Shown piece by piece: positions 1 through 12,632 of a stretch of DNA of 64,000 bases. The stretch's first letter is position 1. Each line of letters begins with the position of its first letter. The stretch spans positions 282,822,238 through 282,886,237 of the forward strand of contig CM051460.1 in NCBI GenBank assembly GCA_028095005.1. The letters run 5' to 3'. A program made the translations under genes and the position numbers. This DNA is from Rhynchospora pubera (lineage: Eukaryota > Streptophyta > Magnoliopsida > Poales > Cyperaceae). The notes beneath the pieces were generated by a model. It had not been told where the DNA came from. It ran no database searches and saw nothing but the letters and a program-made list of their open reading frames with translations.

Positions 1-1448
1 TGCGAGAAAGCATGAGCCCTTGCGCAGTTCCAGCTCTTTTGGTTCCGAAGAAAGATGGTTTTTTTAGAATGTGTGTCGATAGTAGAGCGGTTAATAAAAT
101 CACCATCAAATACCGCTTTCCTATTCCTCGCCTTGATGACATGTTGGACCAGCTTCATGGTGCAAATGTGTTCTTAAAGATTGATCTTCAAAGTGGCTAT
201 CATCAGATTCGAATGCGACCTGGTGATGAGTGGAAAACAGCCTTTAAAACTCGTGATGGGCTGTATGAATGGCTTGTAATGCCATTTGGGCTTTCTAATG
301 CTCCTAGCACATTTATGCGACTAATGAACTTTGTTTTCAAGTCGTTTATTGGCAGGTTTGTGGTGGTCTATTTTGATGATATACTTGTGTACAACAAAGG
401 TCCAGATGAACACATCAAGCATCTTCGCAAAATTTTCGAGGTGCTAAATGAGCAGAAGTTGTATGTCAACTTAAAGAAGTGCGAGTTCATGACCAGCAAC
501 TTGGTGTTTCTTGGCTATGTTGTTTCAAATGGAGGCATTCATGTTGATCCATCAAAGGTGGAGGCAATTCTCTCTTGGCCAGTTCCAACTTCAGTTCATG
601 AAGTTCGCAGCTTTCTCGAGTTGGCGTCTTTCTATCGCCGATTTATTCGAAGTTTCAGCACCATTGCAGCACCAATCACTGAGTGTTTGAAGGGAGGTGT
701 GTTTCGATGGACAAGAGATGCTGAAAACAGTTTTGAACTTCTCAAATCGAAAATGATGGAGGCTCCTTTACTTGCATTGCCGAACTTTGAGCATGTATTT
801 AATCTTGAATGTGATGCATCTGGTGTGGGAATTGGTGCTGTCCTCAGCCAAGAAGGACGGCCAATCGTTTTCTTTAGTGAAAAGCTGTCAGATTCACGCA
901 AGAACTACTCGACATATGACAAAGAATTCTATGCTATCGTTCGAGCACTATCACATTGGAGACATTATCTCATTTCGAAGGAGTTTGTTCTGTACTCTGA
1001 TCATGAGGCTTTGAAGTACATCAATGGGCAACACAAGCTCAAACCGAGGCATGCACGCTGGGTTGAATTTTTGCAGGAGTATACTTTTCATATCAAGCAC
1101 AAAAGTGGGGTTCTAAATCAGGTGGCTGGTGCTTTGAGTCTTAGGCGTTCCTTGCTGATCATTTTGCAAGCAAAAGTTGTGGGGTTTGAAGAAATTAAGG
1201 AGCTGTACAAAAAAGATGATTACTTTTGCAAAGTGATTGAAGAATGTTCAAAAGGACCATTTAAAATTCTGCAACGCATCAACGATAATGCATACAAGGT
1301 TGAGCTGCCAGCAAACTACGGTGTATCCACTACTTTTAATGTAAAGGATCTGTCTCTTAACCATGGATATAACGAATTGAACTCAGGGACGAGTTACCGC
1401 GCAGCAGAAGCGAATGACACCGTTCGAGCCACGTCAGATGCTGACTAA
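1..1448 (+). pseudogene. Ty3/gypsy pol remnant (RT-RNase H, integrase deleted)
   Basis: This is the 3' part of a Ty3/gypsy retrotransposon polyprotein, entering from beyond the left edge. The frame is open from base 3, so the ATG at 12 is internal. Reverse transcriptase is clear (LVPKKDG, MPFGLSNAPSTF, catalytic VYFDDILVY at about residues 117-125), followed by RNase H (ECDASGVGIGAVLSQ, TYDKEFYAIV, YSDHEALKY). The usual final RNase H motif VADALS reads VAGALS, losing the last catalytic Asp. Directly after CSKGPF (about 1246-1264) the frame jumps to KILQRINDNAYKVELP, which in this family lies just after integrase. The zinc-binding and catalytic integrase domains are therefore missing in frame. 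The tail FNVKDLS is the usual pol terminus; no chromodomain is seen. It is a dead or non-autonomous copy. Confidence 0.93.
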
Positions 1449-1854
1449 TCATCCCAGCCATGTCATTTAGTCAAAGAAGCAGTCAATAAAATTAATTAGT
1501 TGGTTAAGAGTTATCTTTTGTTTTAATTAGTCAAAAAAAGTTATTATTCTGTTGTTGTGTTTTGTGCTTTCTTTTGTGGTCTTCTAGGACTTTATTTAAT
1601 GTGTTTTGATATTAGAAAAAGTGGTTGAGGTTATGTATTAATGGGAAGTGAGTTTTAAATGTAATAGATTGCTTTATAAGCAAAAGATAATGATGTAATA
1701 GACAGATTATGAAATGAATACGAATTTCTGAGTTATATCTCTATTTTCTTTCTCTTGAGAGCTGAGTGTTACTCCTCCTTGAGTAAATTTTATCCTTACA
1801 CTTCTTTACTACTTGAAACCTCCATCTGATCGGCGTCATAGAATACGTTTATAA
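1449..1854 (+). other. 3' flank of the gypsy element, probable LTR remnant
   Basis: Non-coding DNA between the pol stop and the satellite. The pyrimidine-rich stretch at about 1740-1830 looks like the R-U5 part of a gypsy LTR, and a 3' LTR is expected here. No paired LTR is in the window, so ends cannot be fixed. The satellite begins abruptly at about 1855. Confidence 0.4.
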
Positions 1855-4800
1855 TCTTTAAAATTCAAAAGGATTCGATCATACATGACAATTACCCACA
1901 TATAGTGCAAATAATGCGCGTTCTTAAAAATCATTGGTGAATTTCGAACGATTGTGCATTCATTTCAAATCATTGGATCACTATAATCTATATTTAAGCT
2001 CTTTTTACTGGGAAAAATAAGTTTATAAAATTAAAAACTCAAAAGGATTGGATTATAGATGACAATTACGAACATAAATAGCTAATAATGAGAGTTCTGG
2101 AAAGAATTGGAGAATTTCATTCGATTGTGCATTATTTCAAATCATTAGATCACTATAACATATATTTAAGCTCTTTGTACAGTGGATAATAAATTTATGA
2201 TCCTAAAAACTCAAAAAGATTGGATTATACAAGGCAATTATGAGCATAAAGTGCAAATAATGAGCGTTCTGGACAGAATTGGAACATTACACGCGATTGT
2301 GCAGTCATTACAAGTCATTTCTTCACTATAATCTATATTTAAGATCTTTTCAAGCAAATAATGAGCATTCTGGACAGAATTGGATCTTTTCAAGCGATTG
2401 TACATTCATTTCAATTCATTTGATTTCCATAATCTATATTTAAGCTCTTCATACAGTGGAGAAGGAGTTTAAGATTCTAAAAATTCAAAAGGATAGGATT
2501 ATACGTGGCAATTCCGCTCATATAGTGCATACAATGTACGTTCTGGACAGAATTGGAGAATTTTAAGCAATTGTGCATTCATTTCAATTTATTTGATCAC
2601 TATAATCTATATTTAAATTCGTTATACTGTATAAAATAAGTTTATAATCTTGAAAATTCACAAGAATTGGATTATACAAGGCAATTACGCACATAAAGTG
2701 CAAATAATTATCGTCCTGGAAAGAATTGGAGCATCGCACGCGATTGTGCATTTATTTCAAGTCATTCAATCGCAACAATCCATATTTAAGCTCTACATAA
2801 AGCGGAGAATGAGTTTATGATCCTAAAAACTTAAGACGATAGGATTATACATAGCAATTATGAGCATAAATTGCAAATAATTAGAGTTCTGGAAAGAATT
2901 GTAGAATTTCAAGTCAATTGATCACTGTAATCTATATTTTAACTCGTTTACAGTGGAGAATAAGTTTATAACCTTGAAAATTCAAAACGATTGGATTATA
3001 CAAGACAATTACGCACATATAGTGCAAATAATGTGCGTTCTGGACATAATTAGAGAATTTCGAGCGATTGTGTATTCATTTCAAATCATTTGATCACTAT
3101 AGTCAATATTTAATCTCTTTAAACAGTGGAGAATAAGTTTATAATATTAAAAATTCAAAAGGATTGGATTAAACATGAACATGACAATTATGCACAGAAA
3201 AGTGGCAATAATGAGCGTTCCCGACAGAATTGGACCATTTCAAGCGATTATGCATTTATATCAATTAATTTGATCACAATAATCTATATTTAAGCTCATT
3301 ATACTGTGGAGAGTAAGTTTATAATATTAAAAATTAAAAAGGATTACATTATACATGGCAATTACGCACAAATAGTGCAAAATAATGTGCGTTCTGGATA
3401 GAATTGGAGAATTTTACGCGATTGTGCATTCTTTCCAAGTCATTTGATCACTATAATCTATATTTAAGCTCTTTATACAGTGACGAATAAATTTATAATC
3501 TTAAAAATTCAAAAGGATTGGATTATAAATGGAAAGTACGCGCAAAAAGTGCAAATAATGAGCATTCTTGACAGAATTGGACCTTTTTCACGCGATTGTG
3601 CATTCATTTCAAGTCATTTGATCACTATAATCTATATTTTAGCTCCTTATACATTGGGGAATAACTTTATAATCTTAAAGTTTCTAAAAGATCGGATTAT
3701 ACAAGGCAATTATGCACATTAATTGAAAATAATGAGCGTTCTGAACAGAATTGGAGCATTTCATTCGATTGTTCATTCATTTCAGGACATTTGATCACTA
3801 TAATCTATATTTAAGCTCTTTATACAGTGGAGAGTAAGTTTATAATCTTAAAATTTTAAAAGGAATGGATTATAAATGTCAATTACGCACCTATATTGCA
3901 AATAATGTGCGTTACGGACAGAATTGGAGAACTTGAAGTTATTGTGCATTCATTTGAAGTAATTTGATCACTATAATCAATATTCAAGTTTTTTAAACAG
4001 TGGAGAATAAGTGTATAATCTCAAAAATTCAAAAGGATTGCATTATACATGGCAATTACGCACACAAATTGCAAATAATGAGCGTTCTGGACAGAATTGG
4101 AGCATTTCACGCGATTGTGGATTCATTTTAAGTAATTTGAACACCATAATCTATATTAAGCTATTTATACAGTGGAGAATTAGTTTACGATCTTAAAAAT
4201 TCAAAATGATTAAATATACACGGCAATTACGCACATAAAAAGCAAATAATGAGTGTTCTGGACAGAATTGGAGAATTTCAAGCCTTTGTACTTTCCTTTC
4301 AAGTCATTTGATCACTATAATCAATATTTAAGCTCTTTATACAGTGAAAATTATGTTTATAACCTTAAAAATTCAAAACCATTGGATTATATAGGACAAT
4401 TACGCACATGAAGTGCAAATAATGAGCGTTGAGTACAAAATTGAAGAATTTCAAACAATTGTGAGTTCATTTCAAGTTATTTGATCACTATAATCTATAT
4501 TTAAACTCTTTATACAGTGGAGAATAAGTTTATAATCTTAAAAATTTAAAAGGATTGGATTATAAATAACAATTACACACATAAAAAGCAAATAATGAGC
4601 GTTCTGGACAGAATTGTAGAATTTCAAGAAATTGTGTATTATTTTATGTCATTTGACTACTATAATCTATATTTAAGCTCTTTGTACAGTCGATAATAAG
4701 TTTATAATCTTAAAAATTCAAAAGGATTAGATCATACATTACAATTACGCACATAAATTGCAAACAATGAGCGTTCTGGACAGAATTGGAAAATTTCAAA

Positions 4801-7800
4801 TTATTGTGCATTCATTTCATGTCATTTGATCACAATAATCTATATTTAAGCTCTTTATAGAGTGGAGAATAAGTTTATAATCTTAAAAATTCAAAAGGAT
4901 TGGATTATATATGACAATTACGCACATAAAGTGCAATTAATGAGTGTTCTGAACAGAATTGGAGAATTTCAAGCCATTGTGCTTTCATTTCAAGTCATTT
5001 GATCACTATAATCTATATTTAAGCTCTTTATACAGTGAAAATTAAGTTTATAATTTTAAAAATTCAAAACGATTGGATTATAAATGACAATTACGCACAT
5101 AAAGTGCAAATAATGAGGGTTCTGGACAGAATTGGAGAATTTCAAGCCATTGTGCTTTCATTTCAAGTCATTTGATCACTATAATCTATATTTAAGCTCT
5201 TTATACTGTGAAAAGTAACTTTATAATCTTAAAAATTCAAAAGGATTGTATTATACAGGACAATTACGCACATAAAGTGCAAATAATGAGCGCTCTGGAC
5301 AGAATTGGAAAATTTCAAGCCATTGTGCTTTCATTTCAAGTCATTTGATCACTATAATCTATATTTAAGCTTTTTATAAAGTGAAAATTAAGTTTATAAT
5401 CTTAAAAATTCAAAAGGATTGGATTATACATGACAATTACGCACATAAAGTGCAAATAATGAGGGATCTGGACAGAATTGGAGAATTTCAAGCCATTGTG
5501 CTTTCATTTCAAGTCATTTGAACACTATAATCTATATTTAAGCTCTTTATACAGTGGAAATTAAGTTTATAATCTTAAAAATTCAAAACGATTGGATTAT
5601 AAATGACAATTACGCACATAAAGTGCAATTAATGAGCGTTCTGGACAGAACTGGAAAATTTCAAGCCATTGCGCTTTTATTTCAAGTCATTTGATCACTA
5701 TAATCTGTATTTAAGCTTTTTATAAAGTGGAAATTAAGTTTATAATCTTAAAAATTCAAAAGGATTGGATTATACATGACAATTACGCACATAAAGTGCA
5801 AATAATGAGAGTTCTGGACAGAATTTGGGAATTTCAAGCCATTGTGCTTTCATTTCAAGTCATTTGATCACTATAATCTATATTTAAGCTCTTTATACAG
5901 TGGAAATTAAGTTTATAATCTTAAAAATTCTAAACGATTGGATTATAAATGACAATTACGCACATAAAGTGCAATTAACGAGCGTTCTGGACAGAATTGG
6001 AAAATTTCAAACCATTGTGTGCTTTCATTTCATGTCATTTGATCACTATAATTTATATTTAAGCTTTTTATAAAGTGGAAATTAAGTTTGTAACCTTAAA
6101 AATTTAAAAGGATCGGAGCATACATGACAAATACGCACATATAGTGCAAATAATGTGCGTTCCTGAAATCATTGGAGAATTTCGAACGATTGGGCATTTA
6201 TTTCAAGACATTGGATCGCTATAATTTATATTTAAGCACTTTATACTGTGGAAAATACGTTTATAATATTAAAAATTCAAAAGGATTGGATTATATATGG
6301 CAATTACGAACATAAATTGCTAATAATGAGAGTTCTGTATAGAATTGGAGAATTTCCTTCGATCGTGCATTATTTCAAATCATTTGATCACTATAACATA
6401 AGCTCTTTAAACAGTGGAGAATAAGATTATAATCTTAAAAATTCAAAAGGATTGGATTATACATGACAATTATGCACTATTTCACGCGATTATGCATTTA
6501 TTTCAAGTCATTTGATCACAATAATCTATATTTAAGGTCTTTATACTGTGAAGAGTAAGTTTATAATCTTAAAAATTCAAAAGGAATGGATTATTCATGG
6601 CAATTACGCACATATAGTGCCAAATAATGTGCGTTCTGGACAGAATTTGAGAATTTTAAGCGATTGTGTATTCTTTTCAAGTCATTTGTTCACTATATTC
6701 TATATTTAAGCTCTTTATACAGTGACGAATAAATTTATAATCTTAAAAATTCAAAAGGATTGGATTATAAATGGAAAGTACGCGCAGAAAGTGCAAATAA
6801 TGAGCATTCTGGACAGAATTGAACCTTTTCACGCGATTGTGCATTCATTTCAAGTCATTTGATCACTATAATCTATATTTAACCTCATTATACAGTGGAG
6901 AATAAATTTATAATTTTAAAAATTCAAAAGGATTGGATTATACATGGAAATTACGCACAGAAAGTGCAAATAATGAGCATTCTTGACTGATTTGGACCTT
7001 TTTAAGCGATTGTGCATTCATTTTAAATCATTTGATCTCTGTAATATTTAAACTCTTTATACAGTGAAAAATGAGTTTAAGATCCTGAAAATTCAAAATG
7101 ATAGGATTATATGTGGCAATGACGCTCATATATTGCATATAATGTGTGTTTTGTACAGAATTGAAGACTTTCAAGCAATTGTGCATTCATTTCATTTTAT
7201 TTGATCACTATAATCTATATTTAAACTCGTTATACAGTGTATAACAAGTTTATAATCTTGAAAATTGACAAGAATTGGATTTTACAAGGCAATTACGCAT
7301 ATCAAGTGCAAATAATAATCGTTCTGGGCAGAATTGGATAATTTCACGATATTGTACATTCATTTCAAGTCATTCAATCACAACAATCCATATTTAAGCT
7401 CTACATAAAGCGGAAAATGAGTTTATGATCCTAAAAACTAAAAACGATTGGATTATACATAGCAATTATGAGCATAAAGTGCAAATAATGAGAGTTCTGG
7501 TCAGAATTGTAGATTTCAAGCGATTGTGCATTTATTTCAAGTCATTTGATCACTATAATCTATATGTAAGCTTGAAAAATAGAGATTATGAATCAACTAA
7601 TAAATTAAGGTTGATCAAACATGATTAAGAATCAAAAAAATCAAAAGGTTTGAACCATTAGAACAACACATCCTTGCAGTTTTGATTTATGCAATAAATC
7701 AAAGTCTCCTTACCTTATAAGAGTAAGGACTTAGTGGGTCCTTTCCGCTCTAATCAAACAAAAGAGGGTATACAGTGAAGACTATGTTTATAATCTTAAA

Positions 7801-9570
7801 AATTCAAAAGGATTGGATTATACATGACAATTACGCACAGAAAGTGCAAAATAATGAGCGTTCTGGAAGGAATTGGACAATTTCACGCTATTGGGCATTT
7901 AGTTCAAGTCATTTGACCACAATAATCTATATTTAAGCTCTTTATACAGTGAGTAAGTTTATAATCATAAAAATTCAAAAGGAACTGGTTATACATTGCA
8001 ATTACGCACATATATTGCAAAATAATGTGCGTTCTGGACATAATTGGAGAATTACAAGCGAATGTGCAATCATTTCAGGTCATTTGATCACTATAATCTA
8101 TATTTAAGCTCTTTCAACAGTTGAAAAAAAGTGCATAACATTAAATTTTCAAAAGGATTGGATTGTACCTGTCAATTACTCACATAAATTGGAAATAATG
8201 ATCGTTCTAGACAGAATTGGATCATTTCACGCGATTGTACATTCATAAAAAATCATTTGATAACAATAATCCATATTTAAGCTTTTTATACAGTTGAGAG
8301 TAAGTTTATAATATTAAAAAGTCAAAAGGATTGGATTATACATGTCAATTGCGCACAGAAATTGCAAAGAATGAGCGTTCTGAACAGAATTGGAGAATTT
8401 CAAGTGATTGTGCATTAATTTCAAATCATTTGATCACGATAATCAATATTTAACTCGTTATACGGTGGAGAATAAGTTTATAATCTTGAAAATTCAAAAG
8501 GATTGGATTATACAAGTAAATTACGCACATAAATTGCAAATAGTGATCATTCCGGAAAGAATTGAAACATTTCACGCGATAGTGCATTCATTTCAAGTCA
8601 TTCAATCACAATAATCTGTATTTAAGCTCTTCATACAGTGGAGAATGATTTTATGATCCTAAAAATTCAAAATGATAGGATTATACATGGTAATTACGCT
8701 CATATAGTGCATATAATGTGCGTTCTGGACAGAGTTGGGGAATTACAAGCGATTGTGCATTCATATAAGGTCATTTGATAAATATAATCTATATTTTAAG
8801 ATCTTTTTATACAGTGGTGAGTAAGTTTATAATCTTAAAATTTCAAAAGGATTGGACATGTTAATTACGCACATAAAGTGCAAATATTGTGTGCTCTGGA
8901 TAGAATTGAAGAATTTCAAACCATTGCGCTTTTATTTCAAGTCATTTGATCACTATAATCTATATTTAAGTTTTTTATAAAGTTGAAATTAAGTTTATAA
9001 TCTTAAAAATTCAAAAGGATTGGATTATACTTGACAATTACGCACATAAAGTGCAAATAATGAGGGTTCTGGACAGAATTTGGGAATTTCAAGCCATTGT
9101 GCTTTCATTTCAAGTCATTTGATCACTATAATCTATATTTAAGCTCTTTATACAGTGAAAATTAAGTTTATAATCTTAAAAATTCAAAAGAATTGGATTA
9201 TACATGACAATTACACACATAAAGTGCAAATAATGAGCGTTCTGGACAGAACTGGAAAATTTCAAGCCATTGCGCTTTTATTTCAAGTCATTTGATCACT
9301 ATAATCTATATTTAAGCTTTTTATAAAGTGGAAATTAAGTTTATAATCTTAAAAATTCAAAAGGATTGGATTATACTTGACAATTACGCACATAAAGTGC
9401 AAATAATGAGGGTTCTGGACAGAATTTGGGAATTTCAAGCCATTGTGCTTTCATTTCAAGTCATTTGATCACTATAATCTATATTTAAGCTCTTTATACA
9501 GTGGAAATTAAATTTATAATCTTAAAAATTCAAAATGATCGGAGCATACATGACAATTACGCACATATAG
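1855..9570. repeat. 173-bp satellite array, about 44 monomers
   Basis: A head-to-tail array of an AT-rich monomer. The landmark GATCACTATAATCTATA recurs at 5001, 5174, 5347, 5520, 5693 and 5866, an exact 173-bp step. Other conserved blocks are TTTATACAGTGGA, GGATTGGATTATACA, CAATTACGCACATAAAGTGC and GTTCTGGACAGAATTGG. Monomers differ by a few to perhaps 20 per cent. One monomer near 2330-2420 is shortened to about 101 bp, and another is broken by a foreign insert at 7575-7770. Neighbouring monomers alternate in type (about 346-bp dimers). All small ORFs here are repeat artefacts. The monomer length is typical of plant centromeric or pericentromeric satellites, but sequence alone does not show function. 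Confidence 0.95.
7575..7770. other. Non-satellite insert inside the satellite
   Basis: About 195 bp unrelated to the monomer interrupts it after TATATGTAAGCTT; the satellite resumes at GGTATACAGTG. No clear target duplication or terminal repeat is visible. It may be a mobile-element scrap or filler DNA. Confidence 0.6.
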
Positions 9571-11605
9571 TCTTAGAAATTAAGTTTATAATCTTAGAAA
9601 TTAAGTTTATGCATTGTCTTGTTTTCTTCTATTTGGTCATACTGGACAAAACACACTATCTATTTGCCTCCTTGAAGAATTACAGGATGTAACCACGACA
9701 GATAAAATAACTTGATTTCTCAGCAAAGTGGTCATATTCCACTCAGAAAAAATATGTAATATTACAGGGGACAACTTGTAGGTCAACGATGAGAATTGGT
9801 CCCGACAAAAGAGCAGTCTCACTGCCTCAGTCGTCACTCGTCACTCGTCAGCCAGTGCCTAGTGCAAATTCATCTCGAACTGTGATTATAGGCCTTATTC
9901 ATATAATCTTGCGGCCCGTGGGCTTTAATCACTAGCGAAAAGCCTAGAATTATAATCCTCCTGGATTCCTCCTGCTTTTCTTTTTACTTGGTGGAAAAAT
10001 CGAGCTTCGCTCGATATTTGAATTTAAAATTTAATAAAATAATGTAATAAACGATGAATTTGATTAGTGTGTGTAAATTTAATATATTAGTGAACAATTT
10101 TGTATGTTTTGTGTAGGTTACGTAAGTGTGATTAAGTTTTTGAGTTGTGTAAGTAGGGAATGTGAATTATGGAAATTTAAATAAAGTTGAAATGATGTAA
10201 ATAAATTAAATTATTAAAGAGTTGAAACGATTTAATAAATTAAATTATTAAAGAAGAGTGAGAATTGTAGAAAACTTTGAATTCAGTGTTAATGAAATTA
10301 GTAACCGTAATTTGATCTGCCATGAAATAGTGCTATTAATAAAAATGATTGAAACTGTATATCCTATCTGCTCGGAAACAATGAAACAATACAGAACACA
10401 AAAAAATATTTAAGGTAATATGAAACGATTTTTATCTGAAATTTATAATCAGTCTTATTATAAAAATAAAAATTTATTTTATTATTTATGAAGTAATAAA
10501 TTTTGAAGGAAATAGGGGAAGTCAATCGAAGATACATTTCATCCTTTTAAAGGCAAACATAAAAGACAAACATAAAAGACAAAAAATTAAAATTGTTAAT
10601 TGTTAATAAATTGGTACTCCATTGCTATGTAATATTATGCGAACTATTTTTTTTTCTCAAAAGTCAAAACTTATGCTATATGTTTTAAAAAAAATGTAAA
10701 TAAAAAATTTTACACTCCCAAATTCATCATTATTTTGTGAGCATGCATATAAAATTTTATGCAAAAATGAGTTTTAGAATGCTTTCAAACAATTAAGAAA
10801 TTGAAATACAATTTTCTGAAAAATCAGAAATGGATATGTCCATTTGAAACGCAATTGAGATGATTAAAAGAATGGGAGACCTTGGCTTGTCCGTTTTTCA
10901 AGTCACCGCTTAGTCCCACAATGAAAATCTAAATATTGTTTAAAGCGTATATATAGGCCGGGTTTGAAGGACCAAGTGAAGGTTTGTGGCTCTGCCTATG
11001 TGGCGTTCCACGTGCGTGAGTGGTGGAGTACCCATGTTCATGCACTGTATGATATGGACATCGGATGCTCTGCGACCAATGTAACTTATTTATTCTTGAT
11101 ACGCAGCCACATATTGAACAACTGCAACAAAAAATCCGGCCGAAAACACTGTCGGGAGAACTGTTCGCCAACAGTATCTTCCAATCCGATTCAATTCTCC
11201 AAATTAATATATGTTATATATTATATGATGAATTGGTACTTGGAAATCGGAATAGGAAAAAACTGATACCGTATAGAACGGTACTAGTGCAGGTATCAGG
11301 AGAGTTCTTTTTGAGACTCTATTTTGATGTACTGTATTAAGATTAACAGAAAGTGGTGGGGTTATCTTGACCCTTCTTATTTTTTTTTTTTTAAAAAACA
11401 AAATGTTAACATTTTACAACCAGATAGATAATGCTGGTAACATATTGCAAAATGCTTATTGCGAATGTATTTGCACAATGGTTTCAAGTACCAAGATTCT
11501 GACAGTGCGTATAGCAATTTCTCCGAAAGAAAACGAAATCCCAACACCTCACTTCTTTCTATATACATATTTGAAACATATCACCCTCTTATTGTTTATT
11601 ATGAA
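9571..11605. other. Intergenic, no gene recognised
   Basis: AT-rich non-coding DNA after the satellite. The motif TTAGAAATTAAGTTTAT is duplicated at 9572-9610, a CGTCACT triplet run lies near 9830-9850, and a short duplication (AATAAATTAAATTATTAAAGA) lies near 10200-10255. Short ORFs at 10929-11401 show no domain and overlap on both strands, so they are not called. Confidence 0.5.
9999..10015 (-). other. Helitron-like terminal hairpin, element uncertain
   Basis: A perfect 7-bp stem with TTC loop (ATCGAGC/GCTCGAT). Read on the minus strand, its shape and GAA loop match the hairpin at the 3' end of the Helitron at 22670-22979. The expected CTAG end about 10 nt beyond it is missing, so this may be a truncated Helitron end or chance. 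Confidence 0.3.
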
Positions 11606-12020
11606 GAGAAAGTTTAATATACACTATAGTGCATATGATGTTTTATGTACCACGGACTTTTTCGGAGATATTTTTGTAAATTGACAAATCTAATTTAACT
11701 AATGTAATCTACATATTGAAATCTCATAGCAAACTAAATTTTACAATTTTAGAAATTTTATTACTATTTTTTTTAAATTTTTTAAAACATGCCATTTTTG
11801 GAATGTTATACTATTTACCATATTCCAAAAATGGCATGTTTTAAAAAATTCGGAAAAAATAGTAATAAAATCTCAAAAATTGTAAAAATTGATTTGTTAT
11901 GAGATTTCAATATATAGATTAAATTGGTTAAATTAGATTCATCAATTTACAAAAATATTATCGAAAAAGTCCGCGGTGCATAGAACGTTCTATGCACTAT
12001 AGTGCGTATTAAACTTTCTC
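11606..12020. mobile_element. Fold-back MITE, family M1 copy 1 (415 bp)
   Basis: Starts GAGAAAGTTTAATATACAC and ends with the inverse, TTAAACTTTCTC. The 10-bp target duplication TTATTATGAA lies at 11596-11605 and 12021-12030. The two halves are almost fully complementary, meeting near 11815 around the block CCAAAAATGGCATG, so the element is one long hairpin. Copies 2 and 3 lie at 53106-53520 and 63479-63895. The 9-10 bp target duplications and G...C ends suggest mobilisation by a Mutator-like transposase. No coding capacity. Confidence 0.92.
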
Positions 12021-12167
12021 TTATTATGAAACTAGTTATCAACAGTTCACCACTTCTAAGTTCTAACAACTATATAGATTACCCAGTTAAATAAGAGTTA
12101 CCCACTTCTTACTATATACCTGTTGACTGTTGTTCATATATTACAAAATAAACATTAAGGATACAGT

Positions 12168-12632
12168 GATACCAGTTAAATAATTAGCGGTGAGCCTGTG
12201 AGTAGTATCAATAAATAATCACCCTACACAAAATAACAATAAGACATATATCCTCAGTGTGAACAAATGGAACTTTGAAATTTTCATCGACATGAAACTT
12301 GTACCAAGTCATGTTATCTGTACCAATGGAGAATAAAGGCTTCAAAACATAAAGGGAGTGTTCAGACTCCATGATCAATAGTTAAAAAATAATTAGGTGA
12401 GCTGGTGACTCGTATCAACAAATTGTACCATAACCACCGTGACAGAATAACAGTAAGACACATCCCTAATGACCAAAAAGAACTCTGACACATTCATTGA
12501 CATGAACATTATTCACGCCTTTCTTACTTTTTGAAACAAATATAAGATGCCCCAATTACCAAGTTGTGTACCTGTACCAGTGAAGGAAAAAGGCCTCGAA
12601 ACATAGTTCTTAGACCTTATGATCAATAGACA
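12168..12632. repeat. Diverged tandem duplication (about 210-250 bp unit)
   Basis: Unit 1 (about 12168-12380) and unit 2 (about 12381-12632) share ordered blocks: AATTAG-GTGAGC, TATCAA, ACAATAAGACA, TTCAT-GACATGAA, CTGTACCA, AAAGGC-TC-AAACATA and TTATGATCAATAG. Unit 2 carries about 40 extra bases. Non-coding. Confidence 0.65.

Noticed and set aside
1855..9570. CRISPR-like appearance of the array
   Set aside because: The 173-bp unit repeats end to end without unique spacers; it is a eukaryotic satellite.
10929..11684. Cluster of short ORFs on both strands
   Set aside because: They overlap each other and run into the M1 MITE, with no domain or splice logic.
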